Both the position numbers and the translations under genes were made by a program. Below, piece by piece: positions 1 through 8,386 of a stretch of DNA of 21,146 nt. Below the pieces are notes generated by a model, which worked only from the letters and a program-made list of their open reading frames with translations, had not been told where the DNA came from and did no database searches. How positions within the stretch are numbered: position 1 is the stretch's first letter; each line of letters begins with the position of its first letter. The stretch comes from an uncultured bacterium (GTDB lineage: Bacteria; Bacillota; Clostridia; Lachnospirales; Lachnospiraceae): NCBI GenBank assembly GCA_937893485.1, contig CALBJL010000087.1, forward strand, positions 1 through 21,146, read 5' to 3'.

Positions 1-1992
1 ATCTTGTGAAGGGCGCATGGACAGATCCTTTAATGTCTCTGTCCATGCGCCCTTCACATCACCGTTCTCCAGTGCCTGTGCGACTGCGGGTAATTCATAT
101 TTATGGAAGAAATTCTCGGATTCCTCCGGAATATCAACTGCTACGGTTGTCTCCTGATGCGCACCATTCGTATCGAGGAACGCACGGGAAATATTGACGA
201 TCTCCTTGTCTCTCCATGTGAGTACCAGACGCGGCTCGCTCGTCACGGTCGCTACCTCAACTGCCTCCAGATTCTCCTCTGCGGCATATTTTAAGAACTG
301 TGCTACATCCTCCGGAGCAACAACGACTGCCATACGCTCCTGAGACTCTGAGATCGCAAGCTCTGTACCGTCGAGACCTGCATATTTCTTCGGCACAAGA
401 TCCAGATTCACACGCAGACCTGCTGCCAGCTCACCGATCGCTACAGACACACCGCCTGCACCGAAATCGTTACATTTTTTGATCATATGGGATACTTCCG
501 GTCTGCGGAACATACGCTGCAGCTTGCGCTCGGTCGGCGCATTACCTTTTTGTACCTCTGCACCGCAGACTGCGGTAGACTGTGTATTGTGCGCCTTGGA
601 AGATCCGGTCGCACCACCGATACCATCACGTCCGGTACGTCCGCCGAGCAGGATGATCACATCACCGGGATCTGAGGTCAGACGCTGTACCGCACTTCTG
701 GGTGCCGCGCCCATGACTGCACCGATCTCCATACGCTTTGCAACATATCCGGGATGATAGATCTCCTTAACATATCCGGTCGCCAGTCCAATCTGGTTGC
801 CGTAAGAGCTGTAGCCCTGTGCAGCGCCGCGCACGAGCTTTTTCTGCGGCAGCTTGCCGGGGATCGTATCTTTGACTGATACGGTCGGATCGGCTGCACC
901 GGTCACACGCATCGCCTGATAAACATAAGTACGTCCTGACAACGGATCACGGATCGCACCGCCCAGACAGGTCGCAGCACCACCAAACGGCTCGATCTCG
1001 GTCGGATGGTTGTGTGTCTCATTTTTGAAATTGACCAGCCACTCCTGCGTCTCACCGTCGATCTCTACCGGAACGACGATCGAACATGCGTTGATCTCAT
1101 CGGATTCCTCCTGATCGTCCAGTTTTCCTTCTTTTTTCAGGCGCTTCATCGCCATCAGCGCCAGATCCATCAGACATACAAATTTGTCGTCGCGTCCCGC
1201 ATACATCTTCTGATGGGTCTCTAAGTAATCTTTATAAGTGTCCTCCATCGGCTGACGATAATAGCCGTCTTTAAAAGATACATCGGTCAGCTCTGTTGAG
1301 AATGTCGTGTGACGGCAGTGGTCTGACCAGTAAGTATCGAGCACACGCACCTCTGTCACGGACGGATCGCGGTGCTCCTCATTTTTGAAATAATTCTGAA
1401 TATGAAGAAAATCCTTGAAGGTCATCGCCAGATTCAAAGAGTCGTAAAGCTCCTTCAGATCCTGCTCTGCCATAGCTGTGAAACCGTCAAAGATCTTCAC
1501 ATCCTCCGGCTCAGGGAAATCCTGAACGAGTGTATCCGGCTTTTCCATGCCGGTCTCTCTCGAATCTACCGGATTGATACAGTGCTTTTTGATCGCTTCG
1601 AGCTGCTCTGCATCCAGATCACCTTCAATCACATATGTGGTCGCTGAGCGGATGATCGGCTCCTCCTCTTCATTCAGCAGCCGCACGCACTGTACGGCTG
1701 AATCCGCACGCTGGTCAAACTGTCCGGGCAGATACTCCACGCTAAAGACGGCTGCGCCCTTCGCATCAAAGGTCTCCTCGTACAGATCATCTACCGGCGG
1801 CTCTGAAAATACAGTCACCTTTGCCTTCTCATAGGTCTCATCCGATATGTTTTCAATATCATAGCGGATCAGCACCCGCACGTTTGTCACTGTCCCGATT
1901 CCGAGATAACTTTTGATCTCCGATTTGAGATCCTTTGCAGCTACCGCAAAATCAGGCTTTTTCTCCGCATATACGCGACGCACATTACTCAT
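1..1992 (-). CDS. purL: Phosphoribosylformylglycinamidine synthase, N-terminal 664 residues (cut by window edge)
   Basis: FGAM synthase converts FGAR, glutamine and ATP to FGAM in de novo purine synthesis. The frame starts MSNVRRVYAEKK, after a clear AAACGGAGG ribosome site, and stays open to the first base of the window. Visible PurL signatures are the SDHCRHTTF motif near residue 225, the stretch FKNETHNHPTEIEPFGGA near 327 (ATP/substrate region) and DFGAGGVSVAIGELAAG further on. The Clostridial single-chain form is usually about 1,250 residues, so roughly half is present; the glutaminase domain should lie outside the window. The helicase gene ends 57 bases upstream on the same strand. No terminator separates them, but a promoter candidate overlaps the helicase stop, so purL may be read both alone and by read-through. 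Identity is secure; only the missing end is uncertain. Confidence 0.96.
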   Translation of the reverse strand, partial: MSNVRRVYAEKKPDFAVAAKDLKSEIKSYLGIGTVTNVRVLIRYDIENISDETYEKAKVTVFSEPPVDDLYEETFDAKGAAVFSVEYLPGQFDQRADSAVQCVRLLNEEEEPIIRSATTYVIEGDLDAEQLEAIKKHCINPVDSRETGMEKPDTLVQDFPEPEDVKIFDGFTAMAEQDLKELYDSLNLAMTFKDFLHIQNYFKNEEHRDPSVTEVRVLDTYWSDHCRHTTFSTELTDVSFKDGYYRQPMEDTYKDYLETHQKMYAGRDDKFVCLMDLALMAMKRLKKEGKLDDQEESDEINACSIVVPVEIDGETQEWLVNFKNETHNHPTEIEPFGGAATCLGGAIRDPLSGRTYVYQAMRVTGAADPTVSVKDTIPGKLPQKKLVRGAAQGYSSYGNQIGLATGYVKEIYHPGYVAKRMEIGAVMGAAPRSAVQRLTSDPGDVIILLGGRTGRDGIGGATGSSKAHNTQSTAVCGAEVQKGNAPTERKLQRMFRRPEVSHMIKKCNDFGAGGVSVAIGELAAGLRVNLDLVPKKYAGLDGTELAISESQERMAVVVAPEDVAQFLKYAAEENLEAVEVATVTSEPRLVLTWRDKEIVNISRAFLDTNGAHQETTVAVDIPEESENFFHKYELPAVAQALENGDVKGAWTETLKDLSMRPSQD

Positions 1993-2033
1993 GTTTGTTC
2001 CTCCGTTTGTCTGTGTTTTACAACGATACCTAT

Positions 2034-2062
2034 ATAATAATCAGAAACGTCACAGATTGCAA
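2034..2062 (-). promoter_or_regulatory. Candidate sigma-A promoter of purL
   Basis: On the minus strand a TTGCAA box (2062-2057), a 17-base spacer and TATTAT (2039-2034) lie about 40 bases before the purL start. The -35 box falls inside the last codons of the helicase gene. No PurR box or purine riboswitch was recognised in the short leader. Confidence 0.5.
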
Positions 2063-4470
2063 CCTTTTGTTTGCCAAAAATCCGCCAGCAATCCGTCCAC
2101 ATGCTCCAGATCGACCGTCCGGTAATCCTCCCACTCCCGCGGAAACAGGCGCCGGTTGTCCCTCTGTAAAAAGCGCTCATCAAGCAATGCAATCACACCC
2201 ACATCCGAGAGTGTCCGTATCACGCGCCCTGCCGCCTGCTGTACCTTGTTCATTCCCGGAAAACGGTACACATAGTCAAAGCCGTTTCCGTCCCGCTCAT
2301 CAAAATAGTTTTTCAGTATCTCAGACTCACCGCCGATCTGCGGAATACCGGTGCCGATGATGATCGCGCCGATGAGCTGATCCTCGCGCAGATCCACGCC
2401 CTCGCCAAAAATACCGCCCATCACGCAGAATGCCACCATGGAGCGCTCCCGCACCTCCTGAAATTCCCGTAAAAACTCCTCCCGATGCTGTTCCCGCATA
2501 TTCTGCTGCTGGATGATGATATCCACCGCCTCACCCGCGAGATATTCAAACGACTGCTCGACCTCAAGCATCATTTTATAGGAAGGGAAAAACGCGATAT
2601 AATTGCCCTGCTTCGCCAGCGAAATCTTCTTTATATAGGAAGCGATCCGTACATATTCCTCCGGCGTACGCCTCGTATACTTGCTGCTGACATCCGTTCC
2701 GACAAAGAGCAGCCGCTGATCCGGCGTAAACACCGAATGCGCATAGACCGCATAGTTTTCCGGCTCTGTGGACAGCAGCCGCTTGTAGTAGCCGATCGGA
2801 AGCAGTGTCCCCGAAAAAAACAGTGTGCTGCGCGCCTTGTCCAGACAGTTCTGCAGATTCGCGGAAGGGTCTGCACAGTACAGCTTGAGCGCAAACGTGC
2901 CGTCCTCCTGCATGGAGGAATAGATCACGTAATGCTCATCCACCAGATCATAGATACTCAGGAAATTGCGCAGTGTAAAATAAAACTCCATGACCTCATC
3001 CCGCTCCGGAATCGTGAGCGGGCGCTGCAAAAAGCGCTCCATCTCGGATGCAAGGCGCATCAGCGCAAAGACCAGATCATTGATGGAATGGGTGTTCAGG
3101 TCATAGATCTCATAGTCCTCACACTCCCGCTTATAGGCGAGCAGGATCTGGTTCACCCGCTCAAGCGCACGCGTGACCTTTTTGCTGAGGGATTTCAGCG
3201 CCCGCTTCACCGCCAGTACCTCCTCCTTCACGATCCGCTCGGAATACATCTGCCTGCCGCGCTCAACAAGATTGTGCGCCTCATCCACGAGAAACAGATA
3301 CTCACCTTTATTGCCCTCCGCGAAAAAGCGCTTGAGATACACTGTCGGATCAAACACATAGTTATAGTCCCCGACGATCACATCGCTCCACGTGGACACA
3401 TCCAGACACAGCTCAAACGGACACACCATATAGCGGTCTGCCTGCTCTAAAAGCACCTCGCGCGAAAAACAATCCGCTCGACCAAGCAGATCAAACACCG
3501 CGTCATTGACCCGGTCAAAATGTCCCTTTGCATACGGACAGGCTTCCGGATTGCACTCCGGTTTCTCACATTTACACAATTTTTCTTTCGCGGTGATCTG
3601 TACGACCTTTCCGCGGTAGCCATTTTCCCGAAACTGTGCAAATGTATCCATCGCCACGGTCGCCGTCACGGTCTTTGCCGTCAGGTAAAAAATCTTCTCG
3701 CCGTATCCCTCTCCGACCGCGCGCACCGCCGGAAACAGTACCGATACCGTCTTTCCGGTTCCGGTCGGCGCCTGAATAAACAGATTCTTTTTCCGCAGGA
3801 TCGTGCGGTATACATCCGCGACAAGTTCGCGCTGACCCGGACGGTAGTCAAACGGAAACTCCATTCTTTTAATAGAAGCGATGGAAGTCTGCCGCCATTC
3901 ATACTGAAAATCCGCCCACTTCTGATATTCTTCCATGAGCGCATTGAACCACGCCTCCAACTCCGCAAATGCATAACTTTCATAAAACCGCCGCACCTGC
4001 TCCGTGTCGAGATCACAGTACGTCATCTGCACACCGACCGGATCGAGCGCCTGCTGCAAGGCATGGATATAGGCATAACATTTTGCCTGTGCCAGATGCA
4101 CCGGCACCGGGGCTTCCATCTCGTCCACATCGCGATAAACGCCCTTGATCTCATCGATGCAGATGATGCCGTCCCGCTCAAAGATACCGTCCGCACGCCC
4201 CTCGATGGTCAGCACATACCGTTCCGTCCCCACATCCAGCCGCAACGGCACCTCCGCCTGATATGAGCTGCCCATCGCGCGCTGCAGCTTTTTATGGATG
4301 CGCGTGCCCTCCTGCATCGCATTGAGCTGCATCCCATGGCTGATCCGGTTGTCGATGTCTCCGGAGCGCATCAAAAACTCCACCAGGTTGCGCACCGAGA
4401 TACGCACCTGCTGGAGTGTGTGTGTTTGCTGTATCATGTTTTGTTTTTCTGCGTTTGTCTGATTATCCAT
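2050..4470 (-). CDS. PD-(D/E)XK nuclease / DinG-XPD-like superfamily 2 DNA helicase fusion
   Basis: Predicted ATP-dependent 5'-3' DNA helicase with an N-terminal nuclease-type domain, 806 residues from the chosen ATG (MDNQTNAEKQ). Residues about 80-110 hold the PD-(D/E)XK signature GRADGI...IDEIKG. Walker A QAPTGTGKT sits near 237, a Cys cluster CKCEKPECNPEAC near 299-311 plus a later CPFE (as in the XPD/DinG Fe-S domain), DEAH near 396, and motif VI QAAGRVIRT near the C-terminus. The frame is open 34 codons further upstream, but that stretch overlaps the Cys-rich gene in another frame and is judged non-coding. The chosen ATG lies 8 bases after that gene's stop with only a weak ribosome site, suggesting translational coupling. 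ATG 4437 is an alternative start. Likely role: DNA repair or processing of damaged or structured DNA. The specific substrate is unknown. Confidence 0.88.
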   Translation of the reverse strand: MDNQTNAEKQNMIQQTHTLQQVRISVRNLVEFLMRSGDIDNRISHGMQLNAMQEGTRIHKKLQRAMGSSYQAEVPLRLDVGTERYVLTIEGRADGIFERDGIICIDEIKGVYRDVDEMEAPVPVHLAQAKCYAYIHALQQALDPVGVQMTYCDLDTEQVRRFYESYAFAELEAWFNALMEEYQKWADFQYEWRQTSIASIKRMEFPFDYRPGQRELVADVYRTILRKKNLFIQAPTGTGKTVSVLFPAVRAVGEGYGEKIFYLTAKTVTATVAMDTFAQFRENGYRGKVVQITAKEKLCKCEKPECNPEACPYAKGHFDRVNDAVFDLLGRADCFSREVLLEQADRYMVCPFELCLDVSTWSDVIVGDYNYVFDPTVYLKRFFAEGNKGEYLFLVDEAHNLVERGRQMYSERIVKEEVLAVKRALKSLSKKVTRALERVNQILLAYKRECEDYEIYDLNTHSINDLVFALMRLASEMERFLQRPLTIPERDEVMEFYFTLRNFLSIYDLVDEHYVIYSSMQEDGTFALKLYCADPSANLQNCLDKARSTLFFSGTLLPIGYYKRLLSTEPENYAVYAHSVFTPDQRLLFVGTDVSSKYTRRTPEEYVRIASYIKKISLAKQGNYIAFFPSYKMMLEVEQSFEYLAGEAVDIIIQQQNMREQHREEFLREFQEVRERSMVAFCVMGGIFGEGVDLREDQLIGAIIIGTGIPQIGGESEILKNYFDERDGNGFDYVYRFPGMNKVQQAAGRVIRTLSDVGVIALLDERFLQRDNRRLFPREWEDYRTVDLEHVDGLLADFWQTKGCNL

Positions 4471-4478
4471 ACACCAAT

Positions 4479-4664
4479 TCAAAACAGCATATCTTCGTAA
4501 TAGGGACAAAGATTTTTCGCTGTGGGATCTTTTCCGCCCTCGCCCCGGCACGGACGGTTTGCCGCACGGCAATCCGTGTCACAGTACCAGCGTGTCGGCT
4601 GATCCTGCGCCTGTGCTCTCCTGTCATCCGTTTTTGCCTGACTGTTATCATACCTGTCATCCAT
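4479..4664 (-). CDS. Small Cys-rich protein of unknown function (61 aa)
   Basis: The family is not recognised. The ATG (MDDRYDNSQAK) is preceded 8 bases upstream by GGAGACGGAGG, an excellent ribosome site that no overlapping frame explains. The protein is hydrophilic. Its C-terminal half carries four cysteines, C-x3-C-x6-C followed about 13 residues later by CPYYEDMLF, a spacing compatible with zinc or an Fe-S cluster. It begins 40 bases after the GGDEF gene and ends 8 bases before the helicase start, so it is probably co-transcribed with both and coupled to the helicase. A role as helicase partner or cluster-binding accessory is inference from position only. It could instead be an uORF-like element controlling helicase translation. 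Confidence 0.68.
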   Translation of the reverse strand: MDDRYDNSQAKTDDRRAQAQDQPTRWYCDTDCRAANRPCRGEGGKDPTAKNLCPYYEDMLF

Positions 4665-4704
4665 ACCACATACCTCCGTCTCCGGAATCGGATATAAACT
4701 GTTA

Positions 4705-5775
4705 TTATGCTGAGCAGACCCTGTTCTTTCCGGTATTCTTTGCCTGATACAATGCCTGATCCGACTGATCAAAGAACTTGCTGGCTGTATCCCACGGTTT
4801 ATCATATTCCGCAACACCCATACTGATCGTAAACTGATGTGCCGCGCCCGTTGCATCGGTAAATATCATGTTGCTGAATTCCTTGCGGATCGTATTGGCA
4901 CGTGTGAGCGCGTCCTTTTTATGGCATTCGCCCACGATCATGACAAATTCCTCGCCGCCGTAGCGTGCGGAGAAATCCTTATTTCCACAATACTTTTTAA
5001 ACAAGCCTGCCAGTCCGAGCAATACCTCATCACCGAATGCATGACCGTAGGTATCATTGACCTTTTTGAAATTATCAATATCCGCGATAAAGAGACAGAA
5101 TGTGTTCTCCTCCTTCTCTTTTGAGGAGCACTGCTCATATTCCTTCATGCGGTTTTCCAGTTCCTCATAAAAACACTCGTGATTATACAGCCCCGTCGCG
5201 GCATCCATGCGCGTCGCATCGCCGAGCAGCATCGTCTGTCGGTGGACATATTCGATATTCTCATACAGCATATAGCCGATCGCCAGCACTCCTACCACAT
5301 TCGTCAACTGCCAGTACACCGGCAGCGGCATCGACAGATAATGTAAGACCGCATGGCGTACAAGAACCATCACCACGAGCAATACCGTCTGCCACCTGAC
5401 CCATTTGCGGTCTGTCCACACCGGATACATTGCCATCACACCGAATACCAGTCCGTCGAGCAGTATCAGCTTGGACGGATGTGTCAGCAGCAGAATCAGA
5501 TAAATGTTCAGCAACAGATATGCAACCCATTTTTTAATGATGTATTCCCGCTTTACGACCAGCTTTATATATAAGAAGCACAACAACCCGGTCACTGCCA
5601 ACGGAACCACATACAGTCCAAACAATCCCTTCTGGTACTGTCCGTAAATGCACACCATCAAAAAACAAAAGATATTCATGATACAATAACAGATCCACAT
5701 GTTCTTCATGCATGCGCCCAGCATATTGCCCAGCTTACGGTCTCTTTCCTTATTATAGTTATCTAATGCTCTCAT
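4705..5775 (-). CDS. Membrane-bound diguanylate cyclase (GGDEF domain)
   Basis: Predicted to make cyclic-di-GMP from two GTP at the inner face of the membrane. Residues about 29-171 form six hydrophobic segments (e.g. MWICYCIMNIFCFLMVCIYG), with no recognised extracellular sensor domain. The C-terminal GGDEF domain shows DIDNFKKVNDTYGHAFGDE (metal and nucleotide binding) and an active-site loop RYGGEEF with the catalytic acidic pair intact. The usual RxxD inhibitory site just before the loop is replaced (GNKD), so classical product feedback should be missing. The ATG follows AATAGGAGAAC. It is the first gene of the minus-strand cluster and is divergent from glpK. No EAL or HD-GYP phosphodiesterase is present in the window. 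Confidence 0.93.
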   Translation of the reverse strand: MRALDNYNKERDRKLGNMLGACMKNMWICYCIMNIFCFLMVCIYGQYQKGLFGLYVVPLAVTGLLCFLYIKLVVKREYIIKKWVAYLLLNIYLILLLTHPSKLILLDGLVFGVMAMYPVWTDRKWVRWQTVLLVVMVLVRHAVLHYLSMPLPVYWQLTNVVGVLAIGYMLYENIEYVHRQTMLLGDATRMDAATGLYNHECFYEELENRMKEYEQCSSKEKEENTFCLFIADIDNFKKVNDTYGHAFGDEVLLGLAGLFKKYCGNKDFSARYGGEEFVMIVGECHKKDALTRANTIRKEFSNMIFTDATGAAHQFTISMGVAEYDKPWDTASKFFDQSDQALYQAKNTGKNRVCSA

Positions 5776-5873
5776 GTTCTCCTATTTTACTTTCCTTATA
5801 CTACTACATGTATAACTCTGCTTCATATACCGAAACATGACCTACCCATTTCCAAGCAGATCATATTTCTTTT

Positions 5874-5901
5874 ATTGTACCATATTCTATCATATTTGCA
5901 A
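5874..5901 (-). promoter_or_regulatory. Candidate promoter of the GGDEF gene cluster
   Basis: Minus-strand TTGCAA (5901-5896), a 16-base spacer and TACAAT (5879-5874), about 100 bases before the GGDEF start. It lies in the 297-base divergent region to glpK, which otherwise holds AT-rich sequence and the glpK control region. Confidence 0.5.
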
Positions 5902-5977
5902 TCACAGATTTGTTTCAATATGACGGTATTTTTTCTTTTGTCATTTTTTAAAATGTGTAAAACTGTATAAAAATCAT

Positions 5978-6008
5978 TTGTACAATCATCAAATTTTGTC
6001 TATAGACA
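5978..6008 (+). promoter_or_regulatory. Candidate glpK promoter overlapped by a 12-bp perfect palindrome
   Basis: TTGTAC (5978-5983), 17 bases, then TATAGA (6001-6006). The -10 box lies inside the perfect palindrome TGTCTATAGACA (5997-6008), a position suited to a repressor that blocks polymerase. The form resembles GntR- or TetR-type operators. The leader from here to the start codon has no terminator hairpin, so glpK seems to be controlled at initiation rather than by antitermination. A TACAAT at 5981 is an alternative -10 but lacks a good -35. Confidence 0.45.
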
Positions 6009-6072
6009 CTAATAAAGAAAACCGTTACACTGAATATAACTTAAAAATAAACAAATGGAGGGGGTAATTATT

Positions 6073-7569
6073 ATGGCAAAATACGTAATGGCATTGGATG
6101 CCGGAACAACCAGCAACCGTTGTATTCTCTTTAATGAGAAAGGTGAAATGTGCAGTGTGGCTCAGAAAGAGTTTACTCAGTATTTTCCGAAGCCTGGCTG
6201 GGTTGAGCATGACGCAGACGAGATCTGGTCTACCCAGTTAGAGGTTGCCAAGGCTGCTATGGCAAACGTGAATGCTACCGCGACGGATATTGCAGCGATC
6301 GGTATCACCAACCAGCGCGAGACCACGATCGTGTGGGATAAAAACACAGGTGAGCCTGTATACCACGCAATCGTATGGCAGTGCCGCAGAACTTCCGAGT
6401 ATTGTGATTCATTAAAAGAAAAAGGATTGACTGACACATTCCGTTCAAAGACCGGTCTTGTCATCGATGCTTACTTCTCCGGTTCCAAGGTAAAATGGAT
6501 TCTCGACAACGTAGAGGGGGTACGTGAGAGAGCTGAGAAGGGTGAATTATTATTCGGTACAGTTGAGACATGGCTGATCTGGAAGCTGACCAAGGGCGCA
6601 GTTCATGTAACAGATTATTCCAATGCCGCAAGAACCATGTTATTTAACATCAACACCTTAGAGTGGGATGATGAGATCTTAGCAGAGTTAAATATTCCGA
6701 AGAGTATGCTGCCGACACCGAAGCCTTCAAGCTGCGTATACGGCAATGCAAATCCTGAATTTTTCGGTGCCCCGATCCCGATCGCAGGTGCTGCAGGTGA
6801 TCAGCAGGCTGCTCTGTTTGGACAGACCTGTTTCACAGAAGGCGAAGCAAAGAACACTTACGGAACCGGATGCTTCCTGTTGATGAATACCGGAGAAAAG
6901 CCCGTATTCTCTAAGAACGGTCTGGTAACTACCATCGCATGGGGACTTGACGGAAAAGTCAACTACGCATTAGAAGGTTCTATCTTCGTAGCAGGTGCTT
7001 CTATCCAGTGGCTGCGCGATGAGTTGAAATTCATTGATTCCGCTCCGGATTCAGAGTACATGGCACGCAAGGTAAAGGATACCAATGGCTGCTACGTTGT
7101 ACCCGCTTTCACCGGTCTTGGTGCTCCTTACTGGGATCAGTATGCAAGAGGTACGATCGTAGGTCTGACCCGTGGTGTGAATAAATATCACATCATCCGT
7201 GCGACTCTCGAGTCACTGGCATATCAGGTAAACGATGTTCTTCAGGCTATGAAGGCTGATTCCGGCATTGATCTGGCAGCTTTGAAGGTAGACGGCGGCG
7301 CTTCTGCTAACAACTTACTGATGCAGATGCAGTCAGACATCATTCAGGCTCCGGTTAACCGTCCGGTATGCGTAGAGACAACCGCTATGGGTGCTGCTTA
7401 TCTGGCAGGTCTGGCAGTTGGCTACTGGAAGAGCAAAGAGGACGTTATCCAGAACTGGGCGATCGATCGTACATTTACACCGGAGATTTCTTCTGATGAT
7501 TCAGCAAAGAAGATAAAGATGTGGAAGAAAGCAGTTGCTTACTCTTTCAACTGGGCAAAGGAAGACTAA
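6073..7569 (+). CDS. glpK: Glycerol kinase
   Basis: Phosphorylates glycerol with ATP to sn-glycerol 3-phosphate in the cytoplasm; 498 residues, normal for the family. FGGY-kinase signatures are continuous: LDAGTTSNRCILFN at the N-terminus, GITNQRETTIVWD, the substrate-loop residues of AIVWQCRRT, PIAGAAGDQQAALFGQ near 235-250, YGTGCFLLMNTGEK and DGGASANNLLMQMQSD. The start chosen is the ATG after GGAGGGGG; the in-frame ATG 18 bases earlier lies within the ribosome site itself. Low-GC Gram-positive GlpKs carry a His in a YHF(F/Y)G segment that is phosphorylated by PTS HPr. Here the matching segment is NPEFFG, with Glu229 in place of His. First gene of the glp operon, 50 bases before glpF. Confidence 0.98.
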   Translation: MAKYVMALDAGTTSNRCILFNEKGEMCSVAQKEFTQYFPKPGWVEHDADEIWSTQLEVAKAAMANVNATATDIAAIGITNQRETTIVWDKNTGEPVYHAIVWQCRRTSEYCDSLKEKGLTDTFRSKTGLVIDAYFSGSKVKWILDNVEGVRERAEKGELLFGTVETWLIWKLTKGAVHVTDYSNAARTMLFNINTLEWDDEILAELNIPKSMLPTPKPSSCVYGNANPEFFGAPIPIAGAAGDQQAALFGQTCFTEGEAKNTYGTGCFLLMNTGEKPVFSKNGLVTTIAWGLDGKVNYALEGSIFVAGASIQWLRDELKFIDSAPDSEYMARKVKDTNGCYVVPAFTGLGAPYWDQYARGTIVGLTRGVNKYHIIRATLESLAYQVNDVLQAMKADSGIDLAALKVDGGASANNLLMQMQSDIIQAPVNRPVCVETTAMGAAYLAGLAVGYWKSKEDVIQNWAIDRTFTPEISSDDSAKKIKMWKKAVAYSFNWAKED

Positions 7570-7619
7570 TGTCCGACATTATGCGATAAAGCAAATATAT
7601 ATTGACAGGAGGAAATTTT

Positions 7620-8327
7620 ATGTTACCTTATATAGCAGAGTTAATTGGAACCTTTATGTTAGTCCTTTTAGGAGATGGCGTTGTTGCTAACGTAAATTTA
7701 AACAAATCAGGTATGAAAGGTGGCGGATCTGTCCAGATCACATTTGCATGGGGTCTTGCCGTTATGGTGCCCGCTTGTATCTTCGGAGCAGCTTCCGGCG
7801 CACACTTCAACCCCGCTCTTACCATCGCACTTGCTGCTGAAGGCAGTATGTCATGGAGCATGGTACCCGGATACATCATCGCCCAGTTTGTTGGTGCTTT
7901 CCTCGGTGCATGTTGTGTATACATCCTGTTTAAGGGTCAGTTTGATGCTACAGAAGATCCCGCTTCCAAGCTCGGCGTATTCTCTACCGGTCCTTCTATC
8001 CCGAATACCGGATTGAACCTGCTCAGCGAGATTATCGGTACATTCGTACTCGTATTTGCAATCAAGGGCTTTGGCAATGTAGATGCAGCCGGCGGTATCG
8101 GAAACCTGTACGTTATGGGTCTGATCGTTTCCATCGGTATGTCACTCGGCGGTCTGACCGGATACGCAATCAACCCTGCAAGAGACTTAGGTCCTCGTCT
8201 TGCACACGCTGTATTACCGATCAGTGGCAAAGGATCTTCCCGCTTTGATTATGGATGGATTCCGGTAGTCGGACCTATCATCGGCGGATTATTAGCAGTT
8301 GGTTTATTCAACATCATTCCTTGGTAA
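7620..8327 (+). CDS. glpF: Glycerol uptake facilitator (aquaglyceroporin)
   Basis: Passive membrane channel for glycerol of the MIP family, 235 residues. Both pore signatures are intact: GAHFNPALTIA in the first half and GYAINPARDLGPR in the second. The Asp directly after NPAR is typical of glycerol facilitators rather than water-selective aquaporins. Six strongly hydrophobic segments start at residue 2 (LPYIAELIGTFMLVLLGDG). The ATG follows GACAGGAGGAAATTTT. An in-frame ATG-like start 6 codons earlier would place the ribosome site inside the gene and is rejected. It sits 50 bases after glpK with no terminator between, so the two are co-transcribed and supply substrate for the kinase. It is followed by the attenuator that separates it from the oxidoreductase genes. 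Confidence 0.97.
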   Translation: MLPYIAELIGTFMLVLLGDGVVANVNLNKSGMKGGGSVQITFAWGLAVMVPACIFGAASGAHFNPALTIALAAEGSMSWSMVPGYIIAQFVGAFLGACCVYILFKGQFDATEDPASKLGVFSTGPSIPNTGLNLLSEIIGTFVLVFAIKGFGNVDAAGGIGNLYVMGLIVSIGMSLGGLTGYAINPARDLGPRLAHAVLPISGKGSSRFDYGWIPVVGPIIGGLLAVGLFNIIPW

Positions 8328-8360
8328 TCGGATATTTAAGGGTTTTCAAAAATTAAATAA

Positions 8361-8386
8361 CTAGCAAGAGATGAGAGCCGTGCTAG
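8361..8386 (+). promoter_or_regulatory. Possible antiterminator hairpin / GlpP target motif in the glpF-oxidoreductase leader
   Basis: CTAGCA (8361-8366) is the exact reverse complement of TGCTAG (8381-8386), so a 6-bp hairpin can form that sequesters part of the 5' arm of the following terminator. Between the arms lies the purine motif GAGATGAGAG (8368-8377), which recurs with 8 of 10 matches ahead of the glpP leader terminator. GlpP is known to bind leader RNA of glp operons. Assigning this motif as its site is inference. Confidence 0.5.

Noticed and set aside
1..757. Several short plus-strand frames at the window start
   Set aside because: All are antisense to the continuous purL reading frame.
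2485..4266. Long plus-strand open frames (321 and 248 codons) opposite the helicase gene
   Set aside because: Antisense to a gene with complete helicase and nuclease motifs; His/Arg/Leu-rich composition typical of reversed reading, and no ribosome sites or recognisable domains.
4471..4572. 34-codon N-terminal extension of the helicase
   Set aside because: Overlaps the Cys-rich gene in another frame, is Arg/Ser-rich without conservation cues, and has no ribosome site.
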